From NCBI RefSeq assembly GCF_900102895.1, contig NZ_FNGD01000013.1, positions 1 to 64,000 of the forward strand: a DNA stretch of 64,000 bases. Reading direction: 5' to 3'. Position 1 is the first letter of the stretch. Each line of letters begins with the position of its first letter. Positions 41,993-50,528 of this stretch are shown one piece after another. Position numbers and translations under genes: made by a program. The notes beneath the pieces were generated by a model that searched no databases, was not told the DNA's origin, and saw only the letters and a program-made list of their open reading frames with translations. This DNA is from Arthrobacter sp. ov407. GTDB lineage: Bacteria; Actinomycetota; Actinomycetes; Actinomycetales; Micrococcaceae.

Positions 41993-43642
41993 ATGGCTAG
42001 CCGCGCGGGCACTGTTGCCCAACCCCAAGACCTTGTTGACCTCACTGCGCTTTTGGACGCGTACTACGACGTTTCGCCGGACCTCTCGGACCCGGGCCAG
42101 CGGGTGGCCTTCGGAACCTCCGGGCACCGGGGATCGAGCCTGAAGGCGTCCTTCAACGAACCCCACATCCTCGCCATCACGCAGGCGATCGTGGAATATC
42201 GGGCAGGCCAGGGCATCACCGGCCCCCTGTACATGGCGAAGGACACCCATGGCCTGAGCGAGCCCGCACAAAACTCCGCCCTCGAGGTGCTGGCGGCCAA
42301 TGGCGTGCACGTCCTCATCGACGCCCGCCACGGCTACACGCCCACCCCTGCCCTGAGCCACGCCATCCTTACGCACAACCGGAACGCCGCTCCGGGCGCG
42401 CCGCAGGCCGACGGCATCGTGGTGACCCCGAGCCACAACCCTCCGGGCGACGGCGGATTCAAATACAACCCCCCGCACGGCGGCCCCGCGGACACCGACG
42501 CCACCGGCTGGATCGCCAACCGCGCCAACGAGCTCCTCGAAAACGGCCTGCGCGGCGTCAAGCGGATCCCTGTCGCCGACGCCCTCGCCGCCGGGACCAC
42601 CGGCAAGTTCGACTTCCTCAGCAGCTACGTCGACGACCTCCCCTCTGTACTGGACCTGAATGCGATCCGTGAGGCAGGCGTCCGGATCGGCGCCGACCCC
42701 ATGGGCGGCGCGTCGGTGGATTACTGGGGCGAGATCGGCGAGCGCCACCATCTGAACCTCACCGTGGTCAACCCCACCGTCGACCCGCAGTGGGCCTTCA
42801 TGACCCTCGACTGGGACGAGAAGATCCGGATGGATTGCTCCTCGCCGTCGGCGATGGCCTCCCTGATCAACCGCATGTCCGACGGCGCCAAGTTCGACGT
42901 CGCCACCGGCAACGACGCAGACGCCGACCGCCACGGGATCGTTACCCCGGACGGCGGGCTGATGAACCCGAACCACTACCTCGCCGTCGCCATCGATTAC
43001 CTGTACCGGCACCGGACCGGCTGGAACCCGCAGTCCGTGATCGGCAAAACCCTGGTTTCCTCCTCGATCATCGACCGCGTGGCTGAAAGCCTGGGCCGCA
43101 AGCTCGTGGAGGTTCCCGTGGGCTTCAAATGGTTCGTCCCCGGGCTGCTGTCCGGAGAAGGCGCCTTCGGCGGCGAGGAATCCGCCGGTGCCTCCTTTAA
43201 CAAGATGGACGGAAGCGTCTGGACCACGGACAAGGACGGCATCCTGCTGGCCCTGCTGGCCTCAGAGATTACGGCGGTAACGGGCAAGTCACCGTCGCAG
43301 CTGTACAAGGGCCTCACCGACCAGTTCGGCGACCCGGTCTACGCCCGTATCGACGCAGCGGCCACCAGGGAGCAGAAGGCGGCCCTCGGCAAGCTCTCGC
43401 CCTCGGACGTCACCGCGACCGAACTGGCCGGCGAAACGATCACGGCCAAGCTGACTGAGGCACCGGGCAACGGCGCCGCGATTGGCGGCCTCAAGGTTGT
43501 CACCGAAAACGCCTGGTTCGCGGCCCGGCCCTCCGGCACGGAGGACGTCTACAAGATCTACGCCGAGTCCTTCAAGGGTGCCGAACACCTCAAGCAGGTC
43601 CAGGCCGAGGCGAAAGCGCTGGTGGACGGGGTTATTTCGTAG
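41993..43642 (+). CDS. pgm: Phosphoglucomutase (alpha-D-glucose phosphate-specific)
   Basis: 549 residues; interconverts glucose-1-P and glucose-6-[18 protein letters not shown] opens the fold. The phosphoserine loop is [19 protein letters not shown], metal loop [14 protein letters not shown], sugar loop [11 protein letters not shown], and the phosphate-binding loop ends [18 protein letters not shown]. Start chosen at [13 protein letters not shown] by family length and the nearby CATGCT. The last 11 bp overlap the convergent GGDEF gene. Confidence 0.96.
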   Translation: MASRAGTVAQPQDLVDLTALLDAYYDVSPDLSDPGQRVAFGTSGHRGSSLKASFNEPHILAITQAIVEYRAGQGITGPLYMAKDTHGLSEPAQNSALEVLAANGVHVLIDARHGYTPTPALSHAILTHNRNAAPGAPQADGIVVTPSHNPPGDGGFKYNPPHGGPADTDATGWIANRANELLENGLRGVKRIPVADALAAGTTGKFDFLSSYVDDLPSVLDLNAIREAGVRIGADPMGGASVDYWGEIGERHHLNLTVVNPTVDPQWAFMTLDWDEKIRMDCSSPSAMASLINRMSDGAKFDVATGNDADADRHGIVTPDGGLMNPNHYLAVAIDYLYRHRTGWNPQSVIGKTLVSSSIIDRVAESLGRKLVEVPVGFKWFVPGLLSGEGAFGGEESAGASFNKMDGSVWTTDKDGILLALLASEITAVTGKSPSQLYKGLTDQFGDPVYARIDAAATREQKAALGKLSPSDVTATELAGETITAKLTEAPGNGAAIGGLKVVTENAWFAARPSGTEDVYKIYAESFKGAEHLKQVQAEAKALVDGVIS

Positions 43643-44792
43643 TACCGCCGCCGGTGGCCAACTCGGCGCGGTCCCTGCCAAGCGTCTTTGCCTGGTAGAG
43701 GGCCGCGTCGGCCAAGACCACTGCGGCGTCGAGGCCGCCCGGTCCGGAGCCGGTGGCCGCGATGCCGTAGCTGACGGTGGGCAGTCGGGGAATGATTGGC
43801 GAGCCGGTTTGATGGAGCCGGACGCTGATGTCGGCCGCGATTTCCCTCGCCCGGTCCGGCGTGACCCCGGGCAGCAGGAGGATGAATTCCTCGCCGCCGT
43901 AGCGGCCCACGAGGTCGGTGGAGCGGACGGTACCGGCGCAGGCCCTGGCAAAAGCCTGCAGGGCGGAGTCCCCCGCCGAGTGGCCGAACTGGTCGTTGAT
44001 CGCCTTGAAGTGGTCCAGATCCGCCAGAATGACCGATGCCGTGGTTCCAGTCCGGCGCAGTCGGCGCAGTTCGTTTTCCGCAAGATCCAGGAACGCCGAG
44101 CGGTTGAGCAGGCCGGTGAGGCCGTCCACGGTGGCGCGTGCGCGGAGATCCGTGGTCTGTTGTTCGTAGCTCAGCTCCGCCATCGTGAAGGACGCGACCA
44201 CGAGCGTGACCATCGACAAGACCGTCATGGGGACGGAACCGAAAACTGACGTAAAGACCGCACCGTCCGGTCCCTTCGTCAGATAGGCGAAGAGACGGCC
44301 CAGGTAGAAAACGGCCAGGATGCCGGCGCCCACGGCGAGGGGACGGTGCACGCGCGAGTAATCGCGCTCAAGCAGGAACAGCTCCCTGGACGCCAGCCCG
44401 ATCAGCAGGGCCATGAATCCCAGGTACACCGGGCCGCCCGCCCAGACGTTGGTGGCCGGATGGTCAAAAACTGAAGCAGCGGCGGTGGCAGCAGGGCCGG
44501 CCGCGAGTTGCCAGGGCCGGGGTGCGGGGGCCCGCAGCGATCGTCCGCCAGCCCAGATGCTGGCCGCACCGGCGACCAGCAGGACGCTGCCGGCAGGGTT
44601 GGCCCAGACCTGGTGCACCGTCCCATCCAGCAGGTACGCGGCGTTGCCGACCAGGAACAGCAAAAGGGCCATGCACCACCAGCCGCTGTAGGGCGACCGG
44701 GTGCGCCGGAAGGTGATGAAGTAGAACAGCATGAGCAGCGTGAGGTCGACCAGCGCCAAGGCAACCCGCAGTGTCGCGGTGTCAAGCATCAT
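43632..44792 (-). CDS. GGDEF domain diguanylate cyclase, membrane-bound
   Basis: 386 residues. Six to seven membrane helices in residues 5-205 act as a sensor or anchor, followed by the cytoplasmic GGDEF domain. GGEEF (299-303) is an active-site form, and RSTD (290-293) lies exactly five residues upstream, the inhibitory I-site of product-regulated cyclases. Signature [12 protein letters not shown] and [14 protein letters not shown] are intact, so c-di-GMP synthesis is likely. The gene is preceded by four 11-bp direct repeats (44844-44887). Start ATG at 44792, or 44789. Confidence 0.92.
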   Translation of the reverse strand: MMLDTATLRVALALVDLTLLMLFYFITFRRTRSPYSGWWCMALLLFLVGNAAYLLDGTVHQVWANPAGSVLLVAGAASIWAGGRSLRAPAPRPWQLAAGPAATAAASVFDHPATNVWAGGPVYLGFMALLIGLASRELFLLERDYSRVHRPLAVGAGILAVFYLGRLFAYLTKGPDGAVFTSVFGSVPMTVLSMVTLVVASFTMAELSYEQQTTDLRARATVDGLTGLLNRSAFLDLAENELRRLRRTGTTASVILADLDHFKAINDQFGHSAGDSALQAFARACAGTVRSTDLVGRYGGEEFILLLPGVTPDRAREIAADISVRLHQTGSPIIPRLPTVSYGIAATGSGPGGLDAAVVLADAALYQAKTLGRDRAELATGGGTTK

Positions 44793-44843
44793 TTAGTGGT
44801 CCCCCCGGTCCGCCGTGATTTGCCCGAAATACGTCACTCCGTC

Positions 44844-44893
44844 GTCGAATAACTGTCGAACAACAGTCGAATAACCGTCGAATAACCGCCGAA
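44844..44893. repeat. Four 11-bp tandem direct repeats in the GGDEF upstream region
   Basis: GTCGAATAACT (44844-44854), GTCGAACAACA (44855-44865), GTCGAATAACC (44866-44876) and GTCGAATAACC (44877-44887) follow without gaps, and GCCGAA (44888-44893) starts a fifth. The period equals one helical turn, so a regulator could bind along one face. They start 52 bp upstream of the GGDEF start codon and about 290 bp from the divergent side of the neighbouring gene's 3' end. Confidence 0.7.
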
Positions 44894-44984
44894 GTTGACC
44901 CAAGTATGGCACCCGGACCGCAGGAATCAACCGCCGGAGTCCCGGATATGACGTGCACGCCATCCCCTGAGACCGTCCGGGCGC

Positions 44985-45554
44985 TTACGCCGGGGCTCCG
45001 GTCCACAATTTCAGGATCCGGCGGGTGGCGTGCCCGCCGTCGGGCGCCATATCCACCAGCGCTATCCGGTCAAGCGCGAAAGTGTCGCCCTGTTGGAGCC
45101 GTTTGGCGCCGTGGTGCGAGACGTGCGGCCGGTACCCTTCCAGGGTGTAGGTAGGCGTGGAGATCCTGCCGGGCAGCTGCTCCACGATCCGGACCAGCTC
45201 GTTGTGGAGGAGCTGCAGCTGTTCGCTGGGTTCAATCAGGTTGACCGGGATTGACCCTGCGCGCCCGAACCCGGCTTCGCCGTCCACGCTGACCCGGCAG
45301 CCCAGGGCGGCGGCCACCGTGTCCGCCATGAGGGTGGCGATCCGTTCGGCGAGCGGATCGCCTGGTGCCGGTGGTGTGCCCGGTTCGGGTTCCGCGCCGG
45401 ATTCCTGGCGCGGTTCGACGACGTCGAACTTACCAACGTCGAACTTAGCCACGTCGAACTTAAGCAGGGTGAGGTGCAGCGGCCAGTCATCACGGGGAAA
45501 CTCGAGCCCTTCGGCTACGGGTTCCACGAAGGCCACCGCGATCAGGTTCCGCAT
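44985..45554 (-). CDS. 2H phosphoesterase (2'-5' RNA ligase-like)
   Basis: 189 residues. Two HxT/Sx motifs are visible: HLTL at 27-30 and PHVSHHG near residue 150, the hallmark of the 2H superfamily (RNA ligase/cyclic phosphodiesterase). Between them, residues 31-46 contain three KFDV repeats from a 15-bp DNA unit, and a Pro/Glu-rich loop follows. Start ATG at 45554 lies 6 nt after CACACT, suggesting a leaderless mRNA. The natural substrate is unknown. Confidence 0.8.
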   Translation of the reverse strand: MRNLIAVAFVEPVAEGLEFPRDDWPLHLTLLKFDVAKFDVGKFDVVEPRQESGAEPEPGTPPAPGDPLAERIATLMADTVAAALGCRVSVDGEAGFGRAGSIPVNLIEPSEQLQLLHNELVRIVEQLPGRISTPTYTLEGYRPHVSHHGAKRLQQGDTFALDRIALVDMAPDGGHATRRILKLWTGAPA

Positions 45555-45819
45555 GGGAAAAGTGTGCCACGCCGCGGCGGCCATGGGCGGGGCGTGTGCC
45601 GCAAACGGACAGTGCCGGAGGCGAAGGCACGGACTAAAATAGGAAGTGGCCTTGGATGTGGGCCTTGCGCTGAACCGCAGAATCGCATCCCGCGTGCCTC
45701 CGGCCTGTCCCCCATGGTGCCGGAGGCACCTCCGCGGAAGGACAGTGCCGGAGGCACCTCCGCGGAAGGACAGTGCCGGAGGCACCTCCGCGGAAGGACA
45801 ATGCCGGGGCCGGATGCCC
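45555..45819. other. Gap with tandem repeats between 2H phosphoesterase and nitroreductase
   Basis: No gene is recognised. CACACT (minus strand, 45566-45561) is a -10-like hexamer for the 2H gene. One degenerate unit of the 28-bp repeat lies near 45607-45632 and three exact-length units at 45717-45800. Confidence 0.5.
45717..45800. repeat. 28-bp tandem repeat, three copies
   Basis: Units start at 45717, 45745 and 45773 and are essentially identical. Each opens with GTGCCGGAGGCAC, itself a hairpin (GTGCC/GGCAC), and continues CTCCGCGGAAGGACA. They lie just past the 3' end of the nitroreductase gene, where stacked hairpins could stabilise or end its transcript. No spacers, hence not a CRISPR array. 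Confidence 0.75.
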
Positions 45820-46425
45820 TTAGACGGTACGGACGACGTCCTCGTAGGCGAATTTCGGCTTGGCTGCGCCCCATGCGTCTTCGCCGGGCTGGCCGATGTT
45901 GACCACGAGGAAGCTCTTCTGGCTCCCGTCGGGGAAGAACGCCGCGTTGATCTTGGCGAAGTCGGCACCGGTCATGGGGCCGGCCGCGAGGCCCAGGGAG
46001 CGGACCGCGAGGATGAAGTAGCCGGCCTGCAGGTGGGCGTTGTTGTTGCCCGTGGCCGCGGCAAGGTCCGGCGCGGCGTCATACATGGCCTTGGGGGCGT
46101 TGTAGCCGGGAAGGAACGTGTCCCACTGTTCCTGCCAGGCGGTGTCGTAGCTCAGGACCGCGACGAGGGGTGCTGAGGCCGTCTTCGCGCGGTTTCCCGC
46201 GGAAAGTGCGTCCACGAGCGTGGCCCGGGCTTCGTCGGAGCGCACGTAGGTGACGCGCAGCGGCTGGGAGTTGAATGCTGTGGGGCCGAACTTCGTCAGT
46301 TCGTAGATGGCGCGGGCCTGCTCGTCAGTGACGGCGCCGGTGAAGACGTTGGCGGTGCGGGCTTCGGCAAAGATGGCGTCGACGGCAGCTGCCTCGATTA
46401 CTGCTTCATCGTGGGCGATTGTCAT
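45820..46425 (-). CDS. Nitroreductase family protein (RutE-like malonic semialdehyde reductase)
   Basis: 201-residue FMN-dependent reductase. ELTKFGPTAFNSQPLRVTYVRS is the RutE/HadB-type FMN-binding block, and LAAGPMTGADFAKINAAFFPDG is its C-terminal signature. RutE reduces a toxic intermediate of uracil breakdown to 3-hydroxypropionate. ATG at 46425 is preferred over the ATG two codons upstream because AAAGGG then sits 6 nt before it. It is divergent from a uracil/xanthine permease, which fits a pyrimidine link (inference). Confidence 0.85.
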   Translation of the reverse strand: MTIAHDEAVIEAAAVDAIFAEARTANVFTGAVTDEQARAIYELTKFGPTAFNSQPLRVTYVRSDEARATLVDALSAGNRAKTASAPLVAVLSYDTAWQEQWDTFLPGYNAPKAMYDAAPDLAAATGNNNAHLQAGYFILAVRSLGLAAGPMTGADFAKINAAFFPDGSQKSFLVVNIGQPGEDAWGAAKPKFAYEDVVRTV

Positions 46426-46484
46426 GGGCATCCCTTTCGCTGTGCCGGCGCACTTGAGGGTGGCCGGCTTCTCCTGCTGTCCAT

Positions 46485-46494
46485 AGTTGCAACT
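46485..46494. promoter_or_regulatory. Palindrome in the nitroreductase/permease divergent region
   Basis: AGTTGCAACT is a perfect 10-bp palindrome 60 bp upstream of the nitroreductase start, with a further TTCAACC half-like stretch next to it. It could bind a small dimeric regulator. On the permease side TATAAC (46631-46636) is a likely -10. Confidence 0.3.
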
Positions 46495-46702
46495 TCAACC
46501 AGCCGCGCCTGCTTCCCACTGCGCTCTGTGACGTCCGGCACACACCACTCCAGCGCACACCCCCCCCAGCGCGCACCATCTCTCGTTTCGATCCTGCCTG
46601 CGCGAGGGGACTGCCCGAGGGGACGGCCGGTATAACCCTGCGCGGTAAAGTTGCTCGGGAAGATTCCTTCCGCGCCCCACATTCTCTGAAAGGCTCCCGG
46701 CA

Positions 46703-48058
46703 ATGAGCATGCTCGGCACCAAATGGAAGCTCCACGGCACCGGCAAGTCCGTCCGCCCCGGTGAGGTCGTCAGGCCGGATGAGCGGCTCACCTGGCCCCT
46801 GACGGTAGGGATCGGGATGCAGCACGTCGTGGCCATGTTCGGTGCCACCTTCCTGGTCCCGATCATCACGGGCATGCCGCCAGCCACCACGTTGTTCTTC
46901 TCCGGCATCGGCACCCTGTTGTTCCTGGTCATCACCCAGGGACGCGTGCCGAGCTACCTCGGTTCCAGTTTCGCGTTCATCGCACCGATCCTGGCTTCCC
47001 AGCAACAGTTCGGCATCGCCGGGGCGCTGGGCGGGGTGGTGCTGGCCGGCGCGACCCTCGCCGTCGTTGGCGCCGTAGTGCAGAAGTTCGGAGCCGGCTG
47101 GATCAACCGGGTCATGCCGCCGATCGTAACCGGTGCGATCGTGGCTTTGATCGGGCTGAACCTGGCGCCCGCGGCGAAGGCCAACTTCGACCAGGCCCCG
47201 GTGACCGCCTTCATCACGCTGGCCGTCATCATCGTGGTCAGCGTGCTGTTCCGCGGCATGTTGGGCCGGCTGAGCATTCTGGTGGGCGTACTGGTGGGCT
47301 ACCTTGTTGCGATGATCCGGGGAGAGGTGGACTTCTCCAAGATGGACAGCGCGGCGTGGGTCGGCCTGCCGCACTTCCAGACCCCCGAATTCCACCTTGG
47401 CGTCGTGGGCCTCTTCGTGCCGGTGGTGCTGGTGCTGGTGGCAGAGAACATCGGCCATGTGAAGTCCGTGTCGGCCATGACCGGGCAGAACCTCGACGGC
47501 GTGTCCGGCCGGGCGCTCCTGGCCGACGGCGCCGCCACCGTGCTTGCCGGGCTTGGCGGCGGGTCCGGGACCACCACGTATGCCGAGAACATCGGCGTCA
47601 TGGCTGCCACCAAGGTGTACTCGACGGCGGCGTACTGGGTGGCCGGCGTCTTCGCCGTGATCCTGAGCTTCTCGCCGAAGTTTGGTGAACTCATCGCCAC
47701 TGTCCCCGCCGGCGTCCTGGGCGGCGCGGCCACGATGCTCTACGGCATGATCGGTGTGCTGGGTGTGAAGATCTGGGTCCAGAACAAGGTGAACTTCTCC
47801 AACTCGATCAACCTGACCACGGCCGCCGTCGCCCTGATTGTCGGGATTGCCGACTACACCTGGACCATCGGCGACCTGAAGTTCACCGGGATCGCGCTGG
47901 GCTCGGCCGCGGCCCTGGTGATCTACCACGGCATGAAGGCGATCGCGAAGGTGCGCGGCACGGTGACGGAGCCGGAAACTGATGATCCCTCGCCGGCCGC
48001 GGCCTCGACGGCCGCGGTCAAGGCAGCCACCAAGCGCGCCCCCAAGAAGCGCCGCTAA
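46703..48058 (+). CDS. Uracil/xanthine permease (NCS2 family)
   Basis: 451-residue inner-membrane symporter with about 14 helices. The family Q-x-x-x blocks are seen as GIGMQHVVAMFGATFLVP and VLVLVAENIGHVKSVSAMTG (essential Glu), with GGGSGTTTYAENIGVMAATKVYS as the NCS2 signature. GxNLA appears as ALIGLNLAPAA. The C-terminal 40 residues are Ala/Lys-rich and cytoplasmic. UraA-like rather than xanthine-specific is favoured but not certain. A strong terminator follows. Confidence 0.93.
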   Translation: MSMLGTKWKLHGTGKSVRPGEVVRPDERLTWPLTVGIGMQHVVAMFGATFLVPIITGMPPATTLFFSGIGTLLFLVITQGRVPSYLGSSFAFIAPILASQQQFGIAGALGGVVLAGATLAVVGAVVQKFGAGWINRVMPPIVTGAIVALIGLNLAPAAKANFDQAPVTAFITLAVIIVVSVLFRGMLGRLSILVGVLVGYLVAMIRGEVDFSKMDSAAWVGLPHFQTPEFHLGVVGLFVPVVLVLVAENIGHVKSVSAMTGQNLDGVSGRALLADGAATVLAGLGGGSGTTTYAENIGVMAATKVYSTAAYWVAGVFAVILSFSPKFGELIATVPAGVLGGAATMLYGMIGVLGVKIWVQNKVNFSNSINLTTAAVALIVGIADYTWTIGDLKFTGIALGSAAALVIYHGMKAIAKVRGTVTEPETDDPSPAAASTAAVKAATKRAPKKRR

Positions 48059-48092
48059 AGAAGCACCGCAAGCGGGCAACTTACCGCAGACG

Positions 48093-48134
48093 AAGAGGCC
48101 GGACTCCGCCCACAGGCAGGAGTCCGGCCTCTTT
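48093..48134 (+). terminator. Intrinsic terminator of the permease gene
   Basis: Perfect 15-bp arms (AAGAGGCCGGACTCC at 48093-48107; GGAGTCCGGCCTCTT at 48119-48133) with an 11-nt loop and a short T-run, 34 nt after the permease stop. Confidence 0.85.
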
Positions 48135-48189
48135 GGCTGTCAGGGCCCTCCGTGGGGCAGCGGCGGGCGCGGGGGCGACGGCGCCGGGA

Positions 48190-48729
48190 CTAGCCGGCGT
48201 CGAAGGCGTCCTTGTCATCGTCGCGGTCCTTCGGCGACTTGCTCTCCGGCAGGTCCGTCCCGGAGCCGTCCGGCAGACCCGCCGCGTCCTGTCCGGGCTC
48301 GGAGGAGAAAGGTCGCCCTGCGTCGGGCTTTTCCGTGTTGGCCTCGTCCATCTCCGCCTCCGAGGAGGGCACGGCGGCCGCGGGATCCTCCTGGGCGTCG
48401 GGGTCGAAGCCGGGGGTTGCGCTGGCGTTTTCTGAACTCATTTGTTCCTCCGTTCCTCCGAAGCGTCCTGCTCCGGGCTCTCCTGCACTGTCTTGGTCTT
48501 CGGCACCGAACTGGCTCAGATCCGGCGCACCGGCCGGATACGTCTCGCCGTCGGGGCTGTCCTGGTTCAGCCCCGCGGCGTCGAAGGCCTCCTCCTCGCG
48601 CGGCTGAGCGAAGTTCTTCGCATCGCCGTTCTTCGCGTCGCCGCCGGGCATTTCCTGCTCGGCGGTCGGGGTGCCGTAGCCGCCCGCTTCTTCGGTGACG
48701 CTCTTGGGATCCTGCTGGTTTTCAGTCAT
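48190..48729 (-). CDS. Acidic, intrinsically disordered hypothetical protein
   Basis: 179 residues rich in Asp, Glu, Gly, Pro and Ser, without Cys or Trp and without hydrophobic core or membrane segment. ATG at 48729 has AGGAGAAA upstream. An in-frame internal ATG (residue 97, MSSENASATPG) is preceded by GGAGGAAC, a stronger ribosome site, so a second product of 83 residues is possible. It lies downstream of the SDR gene in the same direction. Composition suggests a hydrophilin-like stress protein (inference). Confidence 0.65.
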   Translation of the reverse strand: MTENQQDPKSVTEEAGGYGTPTAEQEMPGGDAKNGDAKNFAQPREEEAFDAAGLNQDSPDGETYPAGAPDLSQFGAEDQDSAGEPGAGRFGGTEEQMSSENASATPGFDPDAQEDPAAAVPSSEAEMDEANTEKPDAGRPFSSEPGQDAAGLPDGSGTDLPESKSPKDRDDDKDAFDAG

Positions 48730-48788
48730 GTCATTTCTCCTGTTGCTGGAAATGGGACTAGCTGGAATTGGACGGGATCGAAGCGGAC

Positions 48789-49757
48789 TCAGAGCCCTTT
48801 GCCTCCGGTGACCGGAAGCACCGCTCCGGAAATGTAGGAACCGTGGTCCGAGGCGAGCAGCACGTAGGCGGCCGCGAGCTCAGCCGGCTGGCCCGCCCGT
48901 TGCAGTGGCGTGTCCTGGCCGAAGGACGGCAGTTTCTCCGGCCACTCGGTGGCCGGAATCAGCGGCGTCCAGATGGGACCCGGGGCCACGGCGTTGACCC
49001 TGATTCCCTTGGGCCCGAGCTCCTGGGCCAGCGCCTTGGTGAAAGCCACTTGGGCTGCCTTGGTCATGGCGTAGTCGATGAGTTCCGGGGACGGGTTGAA
49101 GGCCTGGATCGACGCGGTGGTGATGATGGACGCCCCCGTTCCCAGATGCGGGACCGCGGCACGGGCGGTCCAGAGCAGGGAGTACAGATTGGTTTTGAAG
49201 ACGCGGTCGAACTCTTCGGTGGGGAGCGATTCCAGGCTGTCCCGGTTCTTCTGGTAGGCCGCATTCAGTACCAGAACATCGAGGCCCCCGAATTCGGCCA
49301 GGGCCGCCTCGACGATGTGCCCGGCGAAGTCCTCACTGCGGCCGTCGCCGGGAAGCAGCAGGGCCTTGCGGCCGGCCTTCCGGACCCACTCGGCGGTGTC
49401 CTGTGCGTCTTCTTCCTCCTCCGGAAGATAGGAGATCGCGACGTCGGCTCCCTCGCGGGCGAAGGCGATCGCCACCGCCTTGCCGATTCCGGAGTCACCG
49501 CCGGTGATAAGGGCGGCTTTGCCGCTCAGAGCACCGCTGCCCCGGTAGCTTTCCTCGCCATGGTCCGGTTTGGGCTCCATGGGCGCGGTGAGGCCGGGCT
49601 GTTTCTGGACCTGTTCCGGGAACGGGCCCGAGTGGTAGCCGGCGCGGGGATCGCGCGGCTGGTCTTGCTGCTTGGGCTGGTCTTGCTGCTTGGGCTGGTC
49701 TTGCTGCTTGCCGCCGCCGCTGGAGGCGCCGGCTGCCGTGCTGCTTGCGTCACTCAT
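48789..49757 (-). CDS. SDR family oxidoreductase (YhdF/YhxC-like)
   Basis: 322 residues. NAD(P) motif TGGDSGIG at 85-92, NAA in VLVLNAAYQKN, catalytic Ser and YxxxK in SIQAFNPSPELIDYAMTK, and IRVNAVAPGPIWTPL. A 60-residue N-terminal extension with three KQQDQP repeats (17-34) precedes a GYHSGPFPEQVQ...EPKPDHGEESY stretch that marks the YhdF/YdaD subgroup, known as general-stress proteins in Bacillus. ATG at 49757 has TTAGGTGG upstream. Confidence 0.92.
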   Translation of the reverse strand: MSDASSTAAGASSGGGKQQDQPKQQDQPKQQDQPRDPRAGYHSGPFPEQVQKQPGLTAPMEPKPDHGEESYRGSGALSGKAALITGGDSGIGKAVAIAFAREGADVAISYLPEEEEDAQDTAEWVRKAGRKALLLPGDGRSEDFAGHIVEAALAEFGGLDVLVLNAAYQKNRDSLESLPTEEFDRVFKTNLYSLLWTARAAVPHLGTGASIITTASIQAFNPSPELIDYAMTKAAQVAFTKALAQELGPKGIRVNAVAPGPIWTPLIPATEWPEKLPSFGQDTPLQRAGQPAELAAAYVLLASDHGSYISGAVLPVTGGKGL

Positions 49758-49983
49758 AGTCCACCTAACCAATACGTCGGTTTCCAGCGATGCTCTCAGG
49801 CCGGCGCTGGCCGGGCCTTCCGAAATCATCGCCGTGAAGTAAACAGTTTCTACCCTAACCGCAAAGTGATCAGCAAACTTACTACCGACTTGTCTTTTAT
49901 CAACTTTCAAGCCTAGGTTGAGGGTGGGCCACACACGCTGCGGCAGGTTCACGATGGTTTCAGGATGGCGCGGAGGAACACCA
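49758..49983. promoter_or_regulatory. AT-rich divergent promoter region
   Basis: The 226-bp gap between the SDR and DUF6328 genes is markedly AT-rich around 49840-49915. Minus-strand TTGATA (49900 region) and several TA-rich hexamers (TAGTAA, TAGGGT) could serve the SDR gene. No single promoter can be fixed by eye. Confidence 0.35.
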
Positions 49984-50484
49984 ATGACAGACCCAATGAC
50001 GCCGAAGGATGACGGCAGGGACGAATCGCGTGCTGAGCGGATGGACCGCAACTGGGCCGAACTGCTGCAGGAACTGCGGGTTCTCCAGACCGGGGTCCAG
50101 CTCCTCGCCGGCTTCCTCCTGACCCTGCCGTTCCAGACGCGCTTCGAGACGCTCGATGATTACCAGACCCGCCTGTACCTCGCCAACGTCGTCTTGGCCG
50201 CCCTCACCACGGCCACCATCCTGCTGCCGGTGAGCGTGCACCGCCGACTGTTCCGGCAGGGGCTGAAGTCCACGCTCGTGGCCAGCGCCGATACCATCGC
50301 CAAGTTTTCGTTGGCCGGCGTCGGGCTCCTGAGCGTGGGGACTACGTCCCTCATCTTCGACGTCACCGTAGGCCGGACGGCGGGCGTGATAGCCGGCGTC
50401 GGATTGCTGGCCATACTGGTACTGCTACTGGTTCTTGTCCCAGCCCGGATCCGTCGGCAGGCCCGCAAAGAGGAGTCACAATGA
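49984..50484 (+). CDS. DUF6328 family membrane protein
   Basis: 166 residues. A charged N-terminus with NWAELLQELRVLQTGVQLLAGFLLTLPFQTRF, the family hallmark, leads into four predicted helices (including LANVVLAALTTATILLPVSVHR). The ATG at 49984 has GGAGGAAC 4 nt upstream. The stop overlaps an ATG of the next frame (50481-50484). Function unknown. Confidence 0.82.
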   Translation: MTDPMTPKDDGRDESRAERMDRNWAELLQELRVLQTGVQLLAGFLLTLPFQTRFETLDDYQTRLYLANVVLAALTTATILLPVSVHRRLFRQGLKSTLVASADTIAKFSLAGVGLLSVGTTSLIFDVTVGRTAGVIAGVGLLAILVLLLVLVPARIRRQARKEESQ

Positions 50485-50528
50485 CCAACGTTTCACATGA
50501 TCGGCGCACCGCAGGCACAGGAGGAACC

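Noticed and set aside
45717..45800. 28-bp repeats as a possible CRISPR array
   Set aside because: The units are directly adjacent with no spacers, only three in number, and no cas genes are present.
49840..49915. GTTT ... GGGTAG as a SigB/SigF stress promoter for the SDR gene
   Set aside because: The spacer is about 19 nt on the minus strand, outside the 14-17 nt of the known consensus, so no call was made.
50481..50528. Upstream ATG for the DUF6766 gene
   Set aside because: Although it overlaps the DUF6328 stop as ATGA, the internal ATG at 50529 has a far better ribosome site and matches the repeat-defined protein start.
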